From Bog-793 sp050013835 (GTDB taxonomy: Bacteria > Actinomycetota > Acidimicrobiia > Acidimicrobiales > Bog-793): a stretch of 64,000 bases of DNA. Position numbers and translations under genes: made by a program. How positions within the stretch are numbered: position 1 is the stretch's first letter; each line of letters opens with the position of its first letter. The DNA is taken from the NCBI GenBank assembly GCA_050013835.1, contig JBEKEM010000006.1, forward strand, positions 62,001-126,000, read 5' to 3'. The notes below the pieces were generated by a model that made no database searches, was not told the DNA's origin, and was given only the letters and a program-made list of their open reading frames with translations. Below, piece by piece: positions 8,923 through 17,503 of this stretch.

Positions 8923-10562
8923 TCACGCCGGTCGACGCCGCGAGGACCGACGAGTGGAGCGCACTCGCCCGGCAGCGTGGCGAGGACCGCGACACGCACC
9001 TGCGCGAATTCTTCGCCTCGGATCCCGACCGCGGCCGGCGGATGACGCTCGAGGCGGGTGACCTCCACCTCGACTACTCCAAGCACCGGCTGCGGCCCGA
9101 GACGATGGATACGCTCATCGCGCTGGCCCGGCGCGTCGGTGTCGAGTCCTGGCGCGACGCCATGTTCGCTGGCGAGCACATCAACACGACCGAGGACCGC
9201 GCCGTGCTCCACGTCGCGTTGCGGATGCCACCGGGCGCGCGTCTCAGGGTCGACGGCCAGGAAGTTGTCGCCGATGTGCACCGAGTTCTCCGGAAGATGG
9301 GGGAGATCGCCGAGAACATCCGCACAGGCACCTGGCGCGGTGCGACGGGGCGGCCGATCCGTTCGGTCGTCAACATCGGCATCGGCGGTTCGGACCTCGG
9401 CCCAGCGATGGCCTACGAGGCGCTCCGCGACTACGCCAACGGGGACGTCACGTGCCGCTTCGTCTCGAACATCGACCCCGTCGACCTGTGGGCGAAGACC
9501 CACGACCTCGACCCCGCCGAGACGCTCTTCGTGGTGTGCTCGAAGACCTTCACGACGCTCGAGACGCTGACGAACGCGCGTGTCGCCAAGGCCTGGGTGC
9601 TGTCGGGGCTCGGCGCTGGTGAGGAGGCCGTCGCCGACCACTTCGTCGCCGTGTCGACGAACTCCGAGGCGGTCGCCGCCTTCGGGATCGACCCGGCCAA
9701 CATGCTCGAGTTCTGGGACTGGGTCGGGGGTCGCTACTCCTACGACTCGGCGATCGGTTTCGCCCTGATGGTCGCGATCGGCCGAGAGCGGTTCGAGGAG
9801 ATGCTCGGCGGCTTCCGGGTGATGGACGAGCACTTCTGCACGGCGCCCCTGGCAGCAAACGGGCCGGTCATCCAGGGCATGCTCAACCTCTGGTACAACA
9901 ACTTCTTCGCCGCCCAGACGCATGCCGTGCTGCCGTACTCACAGCGCCTGGCGCGCTTCCCCGCCTACCTGCAGCAGCTGACGATGGAATCGAACGGCAA
10001 GTCGGTCCGGCGCGACGGCGACGCCGTCGACATTCAGACGGGGGAGATCTACTGGGGTGCACCGGGCACCAATGGCCAGCACGCCTTCTACCAGCTGCTG
10101 CACCAGGGGAGGAAGCTCGTCCCTGTCGACTTGATCGGGTTCGCCAACTCGACGAGGGAATCGGGCGACCAGCACGAGCTGCTGATGGCGAACTGCCTGG
10201 CCCAGTCCGCCGCGCTCGCCTTCGGCAAGACCGCCGAAGAGCTCGTCGCCGAGGGCGTTGCGCCCGAGCTGGTCCCGCATAAGGTCATGCGGGGGAACCG
10301 CCCGAGTTCGACGATCCTCGCGCCGCGCCTCACGCCCTCGACGCTCGGGCAGCTCGTCGCGCTCTACGAGCATGCGACCTTCGTCGAGGGCGTCATCTGG
10401 GGCGTCGACTCGTTCGACCAGTGGGGCGTCGAGCTCGGCAAGGTCATGGCGTCGGACCTCGCCCCCGCGCTGAACGCGGCACGGCAGCCCGATCTCGCGG
10501 CGATGGACAGCTCGACAGCCGGGCTCGTCGAGTACCTCCGCGCCCACCGGAGCCGCCCCTAG
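8919..10562 (+). CDS. pgi: Glucose-6-phosphate isomerase
   Basis: This 547-residue cytosolic enzyme interconverts glucose 6-phosphate and fructose 6-phosphate. It has the full family set: SVVNIGIGGSDLGPAM, the GGRYS segment, SNGKSVRRDG, the catalytic-base region ending GTNGQHAFYQLLHQG, and the C-terminal WGVDSFDQWGVELGK signature. The length equals that of typical bacterial Pgi. The start is inferred as TTG overlapping the gnd stop as TTGA, because this gives the normal N-terminal length and the frame upstream is the shadow of gnd. Coupling to gnd links glycolysis to the pentose phosphate pathway. Confidence 0.95.
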   Translation: MITPVDAARTDEWSALARQRGEDRDTHLREFFASDPDRGRRMTLEAGDLHLDYSKHRLRPETMDTLIALARRVGVESWRDAMFAGEHINTTEDRAVLHVALRMPPGARLRVDGQEVVADVHRVLRKMGEIAENIRTGTWRGATGRPIRSVVNIGIGGSDLGPAMAYEALRDYANGDVTCRFVSNIDPVDLWAKTHDLDPAETLFVVCSKTFTTLETLTNARVAKAWVLSGLGAGEEAVADHFVAVSTNSEAVAAFGIDPANMLEFWDWVGGRYSYDSAIGFALMVAIGRERFEEMLGGFRVMDEHFCTAPLAANGPVIQGMLNLWYNNFFAAQTHAVLPYSQRLARFPAYLQQLTMESNGKSVRRDGDAVDIQTGEIYWGAPGTNGQHAFYQLLHQGRKLVPVDLIGFANSTRESGDQHELLMANCLAQSAALAFGKTAEELVAEGVAPELVPHKVMRGNRPSSTILAPRLTPSTLGQLVALYEHATFVEGVIWGVDSFDQWGVELGKVMASDLAPALNAARQPDLAAMDSSTAGLVEYLRAHRSRP

Positions 10563-10691
10563 CCCGTGGTGCCGCGGCGTCCGCCGGCGTCTCCGCCCGC
10601 CCGCGGCCCGCGGGCAACGCGCCCACCAGGGCTGTTCGGTCGTAGGTGAGTAAACAGATCGGAATTCTTTAGACACCGGTATGGTCGCCGC

Positions 10692-11225
10692 ATGGGCGCG
10701 CGCGTCTTCGGCTTCCCGAACCCGGTGAACGTGGTGGCGGCGCGTGCCGTCGCGACCGGAGTCGTCACGATGGCGGCAGTGGCCATCGCGACCCGGCAGC
10801 TCTGGATCACCATCCCCCTCGCCTACGGGTTCGTCGCGCGGGTGCTGACGGGACCGCGCCTCAGCCCGCTCGGGTTCACCGCGAGCCGCGTGGTCGCGCC
10901 CCGGCTCACTCGCTGGGAGAAGCTCGTGCCCGGCACGCCCAAGCGTTTTGCCCAGGGAATCGGCGCGGCGTTCGGGCTGAGTGCCCTCGGGCTCTGGCTG
11001 AGCGGCGCGGCCACGGCCTGCGTCGTCGTGCTCGCCGTCCTCCTCGTCCCGGCGACGCTCGAGGCGGCGTTGGGCTACTGCGTCGGCTGCAAAGTCTTCG
11101 CTTTCCTGATCCGGGCCGGATTGATTCCCGCATCGGTCTGCGACGAATGCGAGAACATCTCGTCGCGACCCTCCGGCACAGCGCGACACAGCCGGAGGCT
11201 GGTGCCCGAGGAGATCCGATCATGA
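10692..11225 (+). CDS. DUF4395 family membrane protein
   Basis: This is a 177-residue protein of the DUF4395 family. An N-terminal GFPNPVN segment precedes several hydrophobic helices (about residues 15-60 and 90-125), then the family's cysteine motif GYCVGCKVFAF near residue 135 and a second pair, CDEC, near 152. The four cysteines could form a redox or metal site, but no biochemical function is established. It stands alone between pgi and a convergent helicase gene. The upstream 130 bp contain a comparatively AT-rich stretch (about 10651-10680) that could hold its promoter. Confidence 0.8.
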   Translation: MGARVFGFPNPVNVVAARAVATGVVTMAAVAIATRQLWITIPLAYGFVARVLTGPRLSPLGFTASRVVAPRLTRWEKLVPGTPKRFAQGIGAAFGLSALGLWLSGAATACVVVLAVLLVPATLEAALGYCVGCKVFAFLIRAGLIPASVCDECENISSRPSGTARHSRRLVPEEIRS

Positions 11226-11256
11226 GGAACGCTGCGACCGTCCCTCGTTGACGGCT

Positions 11257-13131
11257 TCAGCGGTTGGTCTCGCCCGTCGCGGCGTGACCCGTCGACGGGT
11301 GGGGCCCCGGGGAGGAGTTCTCGAGCTGCGAGCGGGTGGCGGCGATCGCCGCCTTCGCACGGTCGAGGTCGAAGGCACGGGCCTTCTCGATCGACTGGCA
11401 AGCCTCCACGACTGCGCCCAGGAACGGCGAGGGTGCACGCCGCGAGGCGTAGCCGCCGAAGGTCCGTTCCCGGGACCACGAGCAATGCAGTTCGCGCGTC
11501 GCCCGGCTCAGGGCGACGTAAAGCAGCCGGCGTTCCTCCTCCCACGCCGCCGTGGTCTTCGCGTGGGCGATCGGCACGAGGCCGTCCTCGAGACCCGTCA
11601 CTAGCACGATCTGCCATTCAAGACCCTTGGCGCGGTGGAAGGTGAGGAGGTCGACGCCGTCGCCCCCAGCTGCCTGTGGGTCGTCGCGGAGCGACTGGCG
11701 CAGATAGGAGAGGAATCCGCCTGCCGACGGGGCGGCGTCGATCGCGCGGTAGTCCGACGCGATGCGCACGAGGACGGCGAGGTCGAGCTCGCTCTCGCCG
11801 GCGGGGTCGTCGTGACCGGGATCGCTCTGTCCGGAGGGGTCTGCCGTATGATCGATGCCGAGGTCCAAGGTGAGATCCTCGAGCCAGGCGTCGAATCCGT
11901 CGCGTCCGGGCCGTCCCTCGAGGCGGTCGAGCTCCCCTCGGACCGTGGGTCTGGCGAGAAAGGCGCCGCCGACGGCGCCGCGATAGGGGATCCCGGCGGC
12001 GCCAAGCGCCGACTCGAACAGGACGAGCTGGGCGTTCGTCCGGGCGAGGACGGCACACGTCGACCACGGCGAGCCGGGGAGGTGACGGTGCCGCAGGACC
12101 GCGGCGGCGCCGGCGGCCTCTTCTCGATCCGAGGGGTACTCCACGACGCGCGGCGTCGTCCCATCTGGTCCCGCCGCGACCTGGACCATCCCCGCTGGCC
12201 CGAGGGCGGCGGAGGCGACGGCCACGACCTGGGGCGTCGAGCGGTAGTTCGTGGCGAGCTCGATCACGGTCGCACCCGGATAGCGTTCGGCAAACGTCGT
12301 GACGGCGCTTGGATCGGCGCCGTTCCAGCCGTAGATCGCCTGTCGTGGGTCGCCCACGGCGAACAGGTCGTCGCGATGGCCGAGCCACGCGTCGAGCAGG
12401 CGCAGTTGAGCCGGGTTGGCGTCCTGGAGCTCGTCGACGAAGAGGTGCTGGAACCGCCAGCGCTGGACGGCCGCGAAGCCGGAATCGGCGGCCATGTCGT
12501 CGGCGAGGCGCGCGAGAAGATCCTCGAAGTCAAGGAGCCGGAGGCGGCGTTTCTCCTGCTCGTAGTCCGCGTACCGCTCGGCGACCTGTGCGAGGTCGGT
12601 CAGTGGCGCTCGGCCGGCCAACGCGGCCTGCTCGACGTAACGGCCCGGCGGGATCAGCCTCGCCTTGGCCCACTCGATCTCCCCGGCCACCGAGGCGATC
12701 AGCTCCCGCCGGCCACTCGGACGGGTGCGGGCCGACCGGCCCACCAGCGGGAACCCGAACCCCGCGAGCAGGCGGGCCTTGGAATCGAGGATGGATGGGG
12801 GGTCGAGGTCTTCGTCGGCGGCGCGCTGGCGGAGCTGGGCCAGCGCGATCGCGTGGAAGGTGCCAGCCGTCACCGGGGCCGGGAGGCCGAGGTCCCCCAG
12901 ACGGGCCCGCAGCTCTCCAGCGGCTTTGCGGGTGAACGTCAGGGCGAGGACGTGGGCGGCGGCAGCATCGCCATGAAGCACACGCCAGGCAATGCGCCGT
13001 GTGAGGACACGGGTCTTCCCTGATCCGGCGCCCGCGATGACGAGGAGCGGAGCCGCTGGCGACGTGATCGCGGCACACTGGCTCTCGTCGCACCCCGCGA
13101 GGACGCGGCGCATCTCGGGATCGGGGGTCAC
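11257..13131 (-). CDS. UvrD/PcrA-type superfamily 1A DNA helicase
   Basis: This 624-residue ATP-dependent 3'-5' helicase is expected to act in DNA repair. Motifs in order: Q motif (DESQCAAI), Walker A (AGAGSGKTR, about residues 33-41), motif Ia (LTFTRKAAGELRAR), motif II (FVDELQDANPAQ), motif III (VGDPRQAIYGWNG), motif IV (ELATNYRST), motif V (TFHRAKGLEWQIVLV) and motif VI (LLYVALSRATREL). It most resembles actinobacterial UvrD2, but it ends soon after motif VI and I see no HRDC domain, so it is a short version. The start is GTG; an ATG six codons later is an alternative. It is convergent with the DUF4395 gene. Confidence 0.9.
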   Translation of the reverse strand: MTPDPEMRRVLAGCDESQCAAITSPAAPLLVIAGAGSGKTRVLTRRIAWRVLHGDAAAAHVLALTFTRKAAGELRARLGDLGLPAPVTAGTFHAIALAQLRQRAADEDLDPPSILDSKARLLAGFGFPLVGRSARTRPSGRRELIASVAGEIEWAKARLIPPGRYVEQAALAGRAPLTDLAQVAERYADYEQEKRRLRLLDFEDLLARLADDMAADSGFAAVQRWRFQHLFVDELQDANPAQLRLLDAWLGHRDDLFAVGDPRQAIYGWNGADPSAVTTFAERYPGATVIELATNYRSTPQVVAVASAALGPAGMVQVAAGPDGTTPRVVEYPSDREEAAGAAAVLRHRHLPGSPWSTCAVLARTNAQLVLFESALGAAGIPYRGAVGGAFLARPTVRGELDRLEGRPGRDGFDAWLEDLTLDLGIDHTADPSGQSDPGHDDPAGESELDLAVLVRIASDYRAIDAAPSAGGFLSYLRQSLRDDPQAAGGDGVDLLTFHRAKGLEWQIVLVTGLEDGLVPIAHAKTTAAWEEERRLLYVALSRATRELHCSWSRERTFGGYASRRAPSPFLGAVVEACQSIEKARAFDLDRAKAAIAATRSQLENSSPGPHPSTGHAATGETNR

Positions 13132-13223
13132 CCTCTAGGACCGTACTCGGCGGTTGTGCCATTGGACCACGGGCCCCGCACAAGCACGGATCACCTGCTC
13201 GCGACCTATTAGCGTCGGCAGCG

Positions 13224-13970
13224 ATGCTGAGCGGGTACCTCCAGGGGAGAGCGTTCGGCGAACGGTACGGCACGTCGGCACCCTGGGTGCTCGCCGTGCA
13301 CGGTTGGGGGCGCACGCACGTGGACTTCGCCCGCGTCCTCGGCGGCACCGACGCCGAGCAGATGGTCGACGCCATCGCCCTCGACCTCCCTGGTTTCGGT
13401 GCGTCGCCTGCGCCCGACGGAGCCTGGGGCGCCAAGGACTACGCGGCATTCCTGCGGCCGCTGCTCGACGAGATGGCCGGGCGGGTCGTGCTGGTCGGCC
13501 ACTCGTTCGGCGGGCGCGCGGCCGTGGAGCTTGCCGCCCTGGCTGACGGGCAGGTGGCGGCGCTCGTCCTGACTGGGGTGCCGCTCGTCCGCCTGGGCCG
13601 CCCGCCCCGCCCACCGGCGCGTTACCGGGTCGTGCGATCGCTGGCCGGCGCGGGCATCGTCAGCCAGCGTCGTCTCGACACGGCGCGGGAACGCTACGGG
13701 TCGCGCGACTACCGGGAGGCGCGGGGCATCATGCGGGACGTACTCGTGCGCGCGCTCAGCGAGGACTACCGCCCGTCGCTGGCGCGGCTGCGTTGCCCCG
13801 TGGAACTCGTCTGGGGCGAGCGCGACACCGTCGTGCCGGTCGCAGTGGCCGAGGCGGCGTTGAAGTCCATCGCCGAGGGACGGCTGACGGTGCTTGCGGG
13901 GGTCGACCACTTCGTGCCGACATCGGCCCCGGCAGCTCTGCGCACCGCGATGGCGAGGCATCGCCCGTGA
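13224..13970 (+). CDS. Alpha/beta-fold hydrolase
   Basis: This 248-residue hydrolase shows VHGWGRTHVDF (oxyanion-hole region), the nucleophile elbow GHSFGG (Ser near residue 93), an aspartate in VWGERDTVVP and a late histidine in GVDHFVP. The full Ser-Asp-His triad is therefore present. The substrate is not recognisable. Its stop overlaps the GTG start of the membrane Mur ligase (GTGA), placing it first in a coupled wall-related operon with that ligase and Ddl. A role in processing a cell-envelope ester or peptide is only an inference from context. Confidence 0.85.
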   Translation: MLSGYLQGRAFGERYGTSAPWVLAVHGWGRTHVDFARVLGGTDAEQMVDAIALDLPGFGASPAPDGAWGAKDYAAFLRPLLDEMAGRVVLVGHSFGGRAAVELAALADGQVAALVLTGVPLVRLGRPPRPPARYRVVRSLAGAGIVSQRRLDTARERYGSRDYREARGIMRDVLVRALSEDYRPSLARLRCPVELVWGERDTVVPVAVAEAALKSIAEGRLTVLAGVDHFVPTSAPAALRTAMARHRP

Positions 13971-15538
13971 AGGTGTTGCTCGTCGTGACCGTCGTGGCCG
14001 CGGTTCTGGCGGCGGCCCTTTCTGGTGTCCGGTGGCTCCGCGTCGCTCAGCGTGAGCACTACCTGCCCGGCGCGGTGCTGCGATTCGCCCGACGCTGGTG
14101 GGATCGCGACGCTCTCCATGTCATTGCGGCGACAGGCGCGGTCGCCGCGGCGGCAGGCGAGGGCTTCGTCGTCGGGATCGGCCTCGTGGGGGCGGCCGTG
14201 ACCGCCGCGGGACCGCTCGGCCTCGGCCTGCGGGGTCGGACTGGCCGGCTGAGGTGGACCCGGCGGATGATGACCGTCGCCGCGTTCGCTGCGGCCGAGT
14301 ACGGGACCGCCGTGGGCGTCGCCGCCGCTCTCGGCGGAATGCGGCTGGCGGGGACGGTGGCCGTTGCCGGGGCCGTGGCCTCGCCGGTCCTCGTCGAGAT
14401 CGCGCTCCTCGCCGATCGGCCCCTCGAGTGGGTGGTCGCGCGCCGCTACGTCCGCCGAGCGGCGGAGAAGCTGGGCCGCGTCGCCCCCGTCGTCGTGGGG
14501 ATCACGGGCTCGTACGGCAAGACGTCGACCAAGGCCTACGCGGCCCACCTCGCCTCGGGCACGTTCCGCGTCGTGGCAAGCCCGCGCAGCTTCAACAACC
14601 GCGCCGGGCTCGCCCGGGCGGTGAACGAGACCCTCGCGGACGGCACCGACGTCTTCATCGCCGAGATGGGCGCGTACGGGGCGGGTGAGATCGCCGACCT
14701 GGTCTCGTGGCTGCGACCACGGGTCTCGGCCATCACTGCGATCGGGCCCGTGCACCTCGAGCGATTCGGGACCCTCGAACGCACGGTCGCGGCCAAGAGG
14801 GAGATCTTCACGGGCGCCGAGACGGCGGTCGTGAACGTGGACGACGAGCGTCTCGGCCCGATCGTCGCCGAACTGGCAGCGGAGGGGCTGCGGGTTATCC
14901 GCTGCTCCAGCCAGGATGCCACGGCCGACGTCGCCGTGGTCACGGGAGAGCGCGGAGCCGGACTCCATGTCGAAGGCGCGATCGCCGGTGGATTCGCCCT
15001 CGACCGGGCCCGGCCGCTGGCGCTCACCAACGTCGCCTGCGCGGTCGGCATCGCCCTCGCGCTGTCCGTGCCGGTGGACGAGATCGCGACGCGACTCCGC
15101 TCGCTGCCCGTCGTCGAGCACCGCCTGCAGGTGGCAACCTCGCCCGCGGGGGTGACGGTCCTCGACGACACCTTTAACTCGAACCCAGCGGGGGCGCGTC
15201 TCGCGCTCGCGACGCTGGCGACGAGCACGGCATCCGGTGGGCGCCGGGTCGTCGTCACGCCGGGGATGGTCGAGCTCGGTCCGCAGCAGCGCGACGAGAA
15301 CGCCGCTTTCGCCCGGGACGCGACGCGCGTGGCAACCGACCTCGTCGTCGTGGGATTGACCAACCGCCGGGCCCTCCTCGCCGGGGCGGCCGTCGCGCGC
15401 GAGTCGGCGGGAGCCCCGGGGGGGGTCCGCGTGACGACGGTCCCGTCGCGGGATGCGGCCGTGGCGTGGATCCGACGCGAGCTGCGGGCCGGCGACGCCG
15501 TGCTGTACGAGAACGATCTGCCGGATCAGTACCCATAG
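13967..15538 (+). CDS. Membrane-anchored Mur ligase (MurF-like)
   Basis: This 523-residue protein has an unusual layout. Residues 1-150 form about five hydrophobic helices, followed by a complete Mur ligase core. The core has the ATP loop GITGSYGKTSTK (178-189), the FNNRAG segment, EMGAYGAGEI, the HLERFGTLERTVAAKREI region with the expected lysine, NVDDERL, and DDTFNSNPAG, which is closest to the DDxYNANP motif of MurF. The usual MurF N-terminal UDP-binding domain is absent and replaced by the membrane part. The gene overlaps the hydrolase gene (GTGA) and is followed by ddl, which makes the D-Ala-D-Ala that MurF adds to UDP-MurNAc-tripeptide. It may therefore act on a lipid-linked precursor or be a specialised amide ligase. 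Confidence 0.8.
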   Translation: MKVLLVVTVVAAVLAAALSGVRWLRVAQREHYLPGAVLRFARRWWDRDALHVIAATGAVAAAAGEGFVVGIGLVGAAVTAAGPLGLGLRGRTGRLRWTRRMMTVAAFAAAEYGTAVGVAAALGGMRLAGTVAVAGAVASPVLVEIALLADRPLEWVVARRYVRRAAEKLGRVAPVVVGITGSYGKTSTKAYAAHLASGTFRVVASPRSFNNRAGLARAVNETLADGTDVFIAEMGAYGAGEIADLVSWLRPRVSAITAIGPVHLERFGTLERTVAAKREIFTGAETAVVNVDDERLGPIVAELAAEGLRVIRCSSQDATADVAVVTGERGAGLHVEGAIAGGFALDRARPLALTNVACAVGIALALSVPVDEIATRLRSLPVVEHRLQVATSPAGVTVLDDTFNSNPAGARLALATLATSTASGGRRVVVTPGMVELGPQQRDENAAFARDATRVATDLVVVGLTNRRALLAGAAVARESAGAPGGVRVTTVPSRDAAVAWIRRELRAGDAVLYENDLPDQYP

Positions 15539-15612
15539 GAAGCCGCCGCGGCGGTGGGACCGGCTGGTCGGCCCGTCCTCGATTGAGCCGAGGCACTGCC
15601 TACAATGCCTGG

Positions 15613-16743
15613 ATGGTCGGGTCTTCCTTGCGTATCGCCGTGCTGTTCGGGGGACCGTCGCCGGAACACGACGTCTCCATCCTTACGGGCCTGCAGGCGG
15701 CGCACGCGCTGAGCCAGGAGTCTGTCGTCGGGGCGGTTCACGCCCTTTACTGGACCAAAACCGGCAGCTGGCTCGCGCTGCCGAACTCGCTCGAGGCGAG
15801 GGCCTTCGCCGACGGCCCGCCCGACGGCGGCCGGCGGGTGGAGCTCGTCGCGGGACCCGGAGGGGGATTCATCGCCCGCGGTGGCTGGCACGGGGCGAAG
15901 GCGCAGACTCTCGAGATCGACGCCGCGATCGTCTGCTGCCACGGCGGCCCCGGGGAGGACGGTTCGCTGCAGGGGATCCTCGACTGCGCGCACGTCGCCT
16001 ATAGCGGGCCAGGTGTGGCCGCGGCGGCGCTCGGCATGGACAAGCTCGCGACGGCCGGGGTCCTCGCGGCCGCCGGGATGCCGACACTGCCGCGGCTGGC
16101 GCTCGACGCGGCGGCCACTGAGCCGGGGTTCCCCGGTCCCTACATCGTCAAGCCGCGCTTCGGCGGCTCCTCGATCGGCATCGACGTCGTGCGGGACTGG
16201 CCGACGGCTCGGGCCCGCCTGCAGGCCAACGTCCATCTCCGGCAGGGCGCGGTCGTGGAGCCCTACCGGGACGACCTCCACGACCTCCAGATCGGCGTGC
16301 GGACGTGGCCGGCGACCGTGCTCTCGGCCGTCGAACGCCCGCTCGGGCGCGGCGGTCGCGCCGAGATCCTCGATTACGCCGACAAATACGTCGGCGGCGA
16401 GGGCATGGCCAGCGCGCCGCGGGAGCTTCCGGCGCGGATCGACCCGGGCCTCGAGCGGGAACTGCGGGATGTGGCGGCGTCGGCGGCACGGCTTCTTGGC
16501 GCGCGGGGGGTGAATCGGATCGACTTCCTCTCCGACGGGCACGAGCTCTACCTGAACGAGATCAACACGATCCCCGGCTCGCTCGCTCGCCACCTGTTCA
16601 TCGACCCGCCGCTCGCCTTCGGCGAGCTGCTCCTCGGGCTGGCGACCGAGGCGATGGAGCGTCCGGCGACGGTGTTCTCGTCCGCCGGGGCGGACGGTTC
16701 GGTGCTGCGAGAGGCGGGTCAGATCGCGGCGAAGCTCGGGTGA
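15613..16743 (+). CDS. ddl: D-alanine--D-alanine ligase
   Basis: This 376-residue ATP-grasp enzyme joins two D-alanines for peptidoglycan synthesis. The N-terminus carries the Ddl signature FGGPSPEHDVSILTG. The central ATP-grasp domain has YIVKPRFGGSSIGID, and the C-terminus has the metal-binding NRIDFL and LNEINTIPGS motifs, all in the usual order. The ATG at 15613 is chosen because the family signature begins about ten residues later. It lies 74 bp after the Mur-like ligase, and the pair supply consecutive substrates in wall assembly. The length is typical of Ddl. Confidence 0.93.
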   Translation: MVGSSLRIAVLFGGPSPEHDVSILTGLQAAHALSQESVVGAVHALYWTKTGSWLALPNSLEARAFADGPPDGGRRVELVAGPGGGFIARGGWHGAKAQTLEIDAAIVCCHGGPGEDGSLQGILDCAHVAYSGPGVAAAALGMDKLATAGVLAAAGMPTLPRLALDAAATEPGFPGPYIVKPRFGGSSIGIDVVRDWPTARARLQANVHLRQGAVVEPYRDDLHDLQIGVRTWPATVLSAVERPLGRGGRAEILDYADKYVGGEGMASAPRELPARIDPGLERELRDVAASAARLLGARGVNRIDFLSDGHELYLNEINTIPGSLARHLFIDPPLAFGELLLGLATEAMERPATVFSSAGADGSVLREAGQIAAKLG

Positions 16744-16791
16744 CGGGCAGACAGGACGCGGCGGACCGGCCCGGCGGTTGAGGGAGGCGCG

Positions 16792-17451
16792 GTGACGTTT
16801 CCGAAACGGCTCGTGCATGAGGGTGAGGAGGTACTGCTCGACACCCGGCCGCACTGGTGGAGGCTCGCTGGCCCGACATTGGTGACGGCCGTCGTCGTCG
16901 GGGGGTGCGCGGCGATCTTCGTCGTTTGGACCGGCGCACCGAGGTGGTCCTCCTGGGTGTTGCTGGGGGCGGGCGCCGTGGCGGTCGGCTACTTCCTTGG
17001 TCGCCTCCTCGAGTGGCGCTCAACCGACCTCGTGGTCACGACGATGCGGGTCATCTACCGTCGCGGGGTTGTCAGCCGCACCAGTCGCGAGATCCCGATC
17101 TCGAGCGTGCAGGACGTGAGTTTTGTGCAGTCGCTCGGCGAGAGGATCATCGGCAAGGGTCGGCTTTCCGTCCAGTCGGCCGGCGTGCACGGGGAGGAAC
17201 CGTTCAACGACGTCCGCCGGCCGGCGATCGTCCAGGGGCTCGTCGATCGGACGATCGAGGAGTCCCGCCGCGCGGCATCGGTCGACGTCGCGGAGCCCGG
17301 TCGCCTGCCCGTGGCCGACGAGCTCGAGCGTCTCGCGGCGCTCCGGGGCCGTGGCATCATCACCGATCGCGAGTTCGTGCGCATGAAAGCTGAGCTCCTG
17401 GCCGATGCCACGGGCCGAGACGGCGATGGCGACTGGGACCGGAGCGAATAG
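16792..17451 (+). CDS. PH-domain (bPH2/YdbT-like) membrane protein with C-terminal SHOCT segment
   Basis: This 219-residue protein has two N-terminal helices (about residues 25-65), then a bacterial PH-like domain (TDLVVTTMRVIYRRGVVSRTSREIPISSVQDV, residues about 82-113). The C-terminal short helical segment (DELERLAALRGRGIITDREFVRMKAELL) is typical of SHOCT domains, which often mediate oligomerisation. Such proteins are widespread in actinobacteria and without firm function. The start is a GTG shortly downstream of ddl, so it could belong to the same transcript. Confidence 0.82.
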   Translation: MTFPKRLVHEGEEVLLDTRPHWWRLAGPTLVTAVVVGGCAAIFVVWTGAPRWSSWVLLGAGAVAVGYFLGRLLEWRSTDLVVTTMRVIYRRGVVSRTSREIPISSVQDVSFVQSLGERIIGKGRLSVQSAGVHGEEPFNDVRRPAIVQGLVDRTIEESRRAASVDVAEPGRLPVADELERLAALRGRGIITDREFVRMKAELLADATGRDGDGDWDRSE

Positions 17452-17503
17452 CACCGGCACGGGGCCGAAAGTTGCCGCGACGGTGCCACGGTAGGCTCCG
17501 GCC

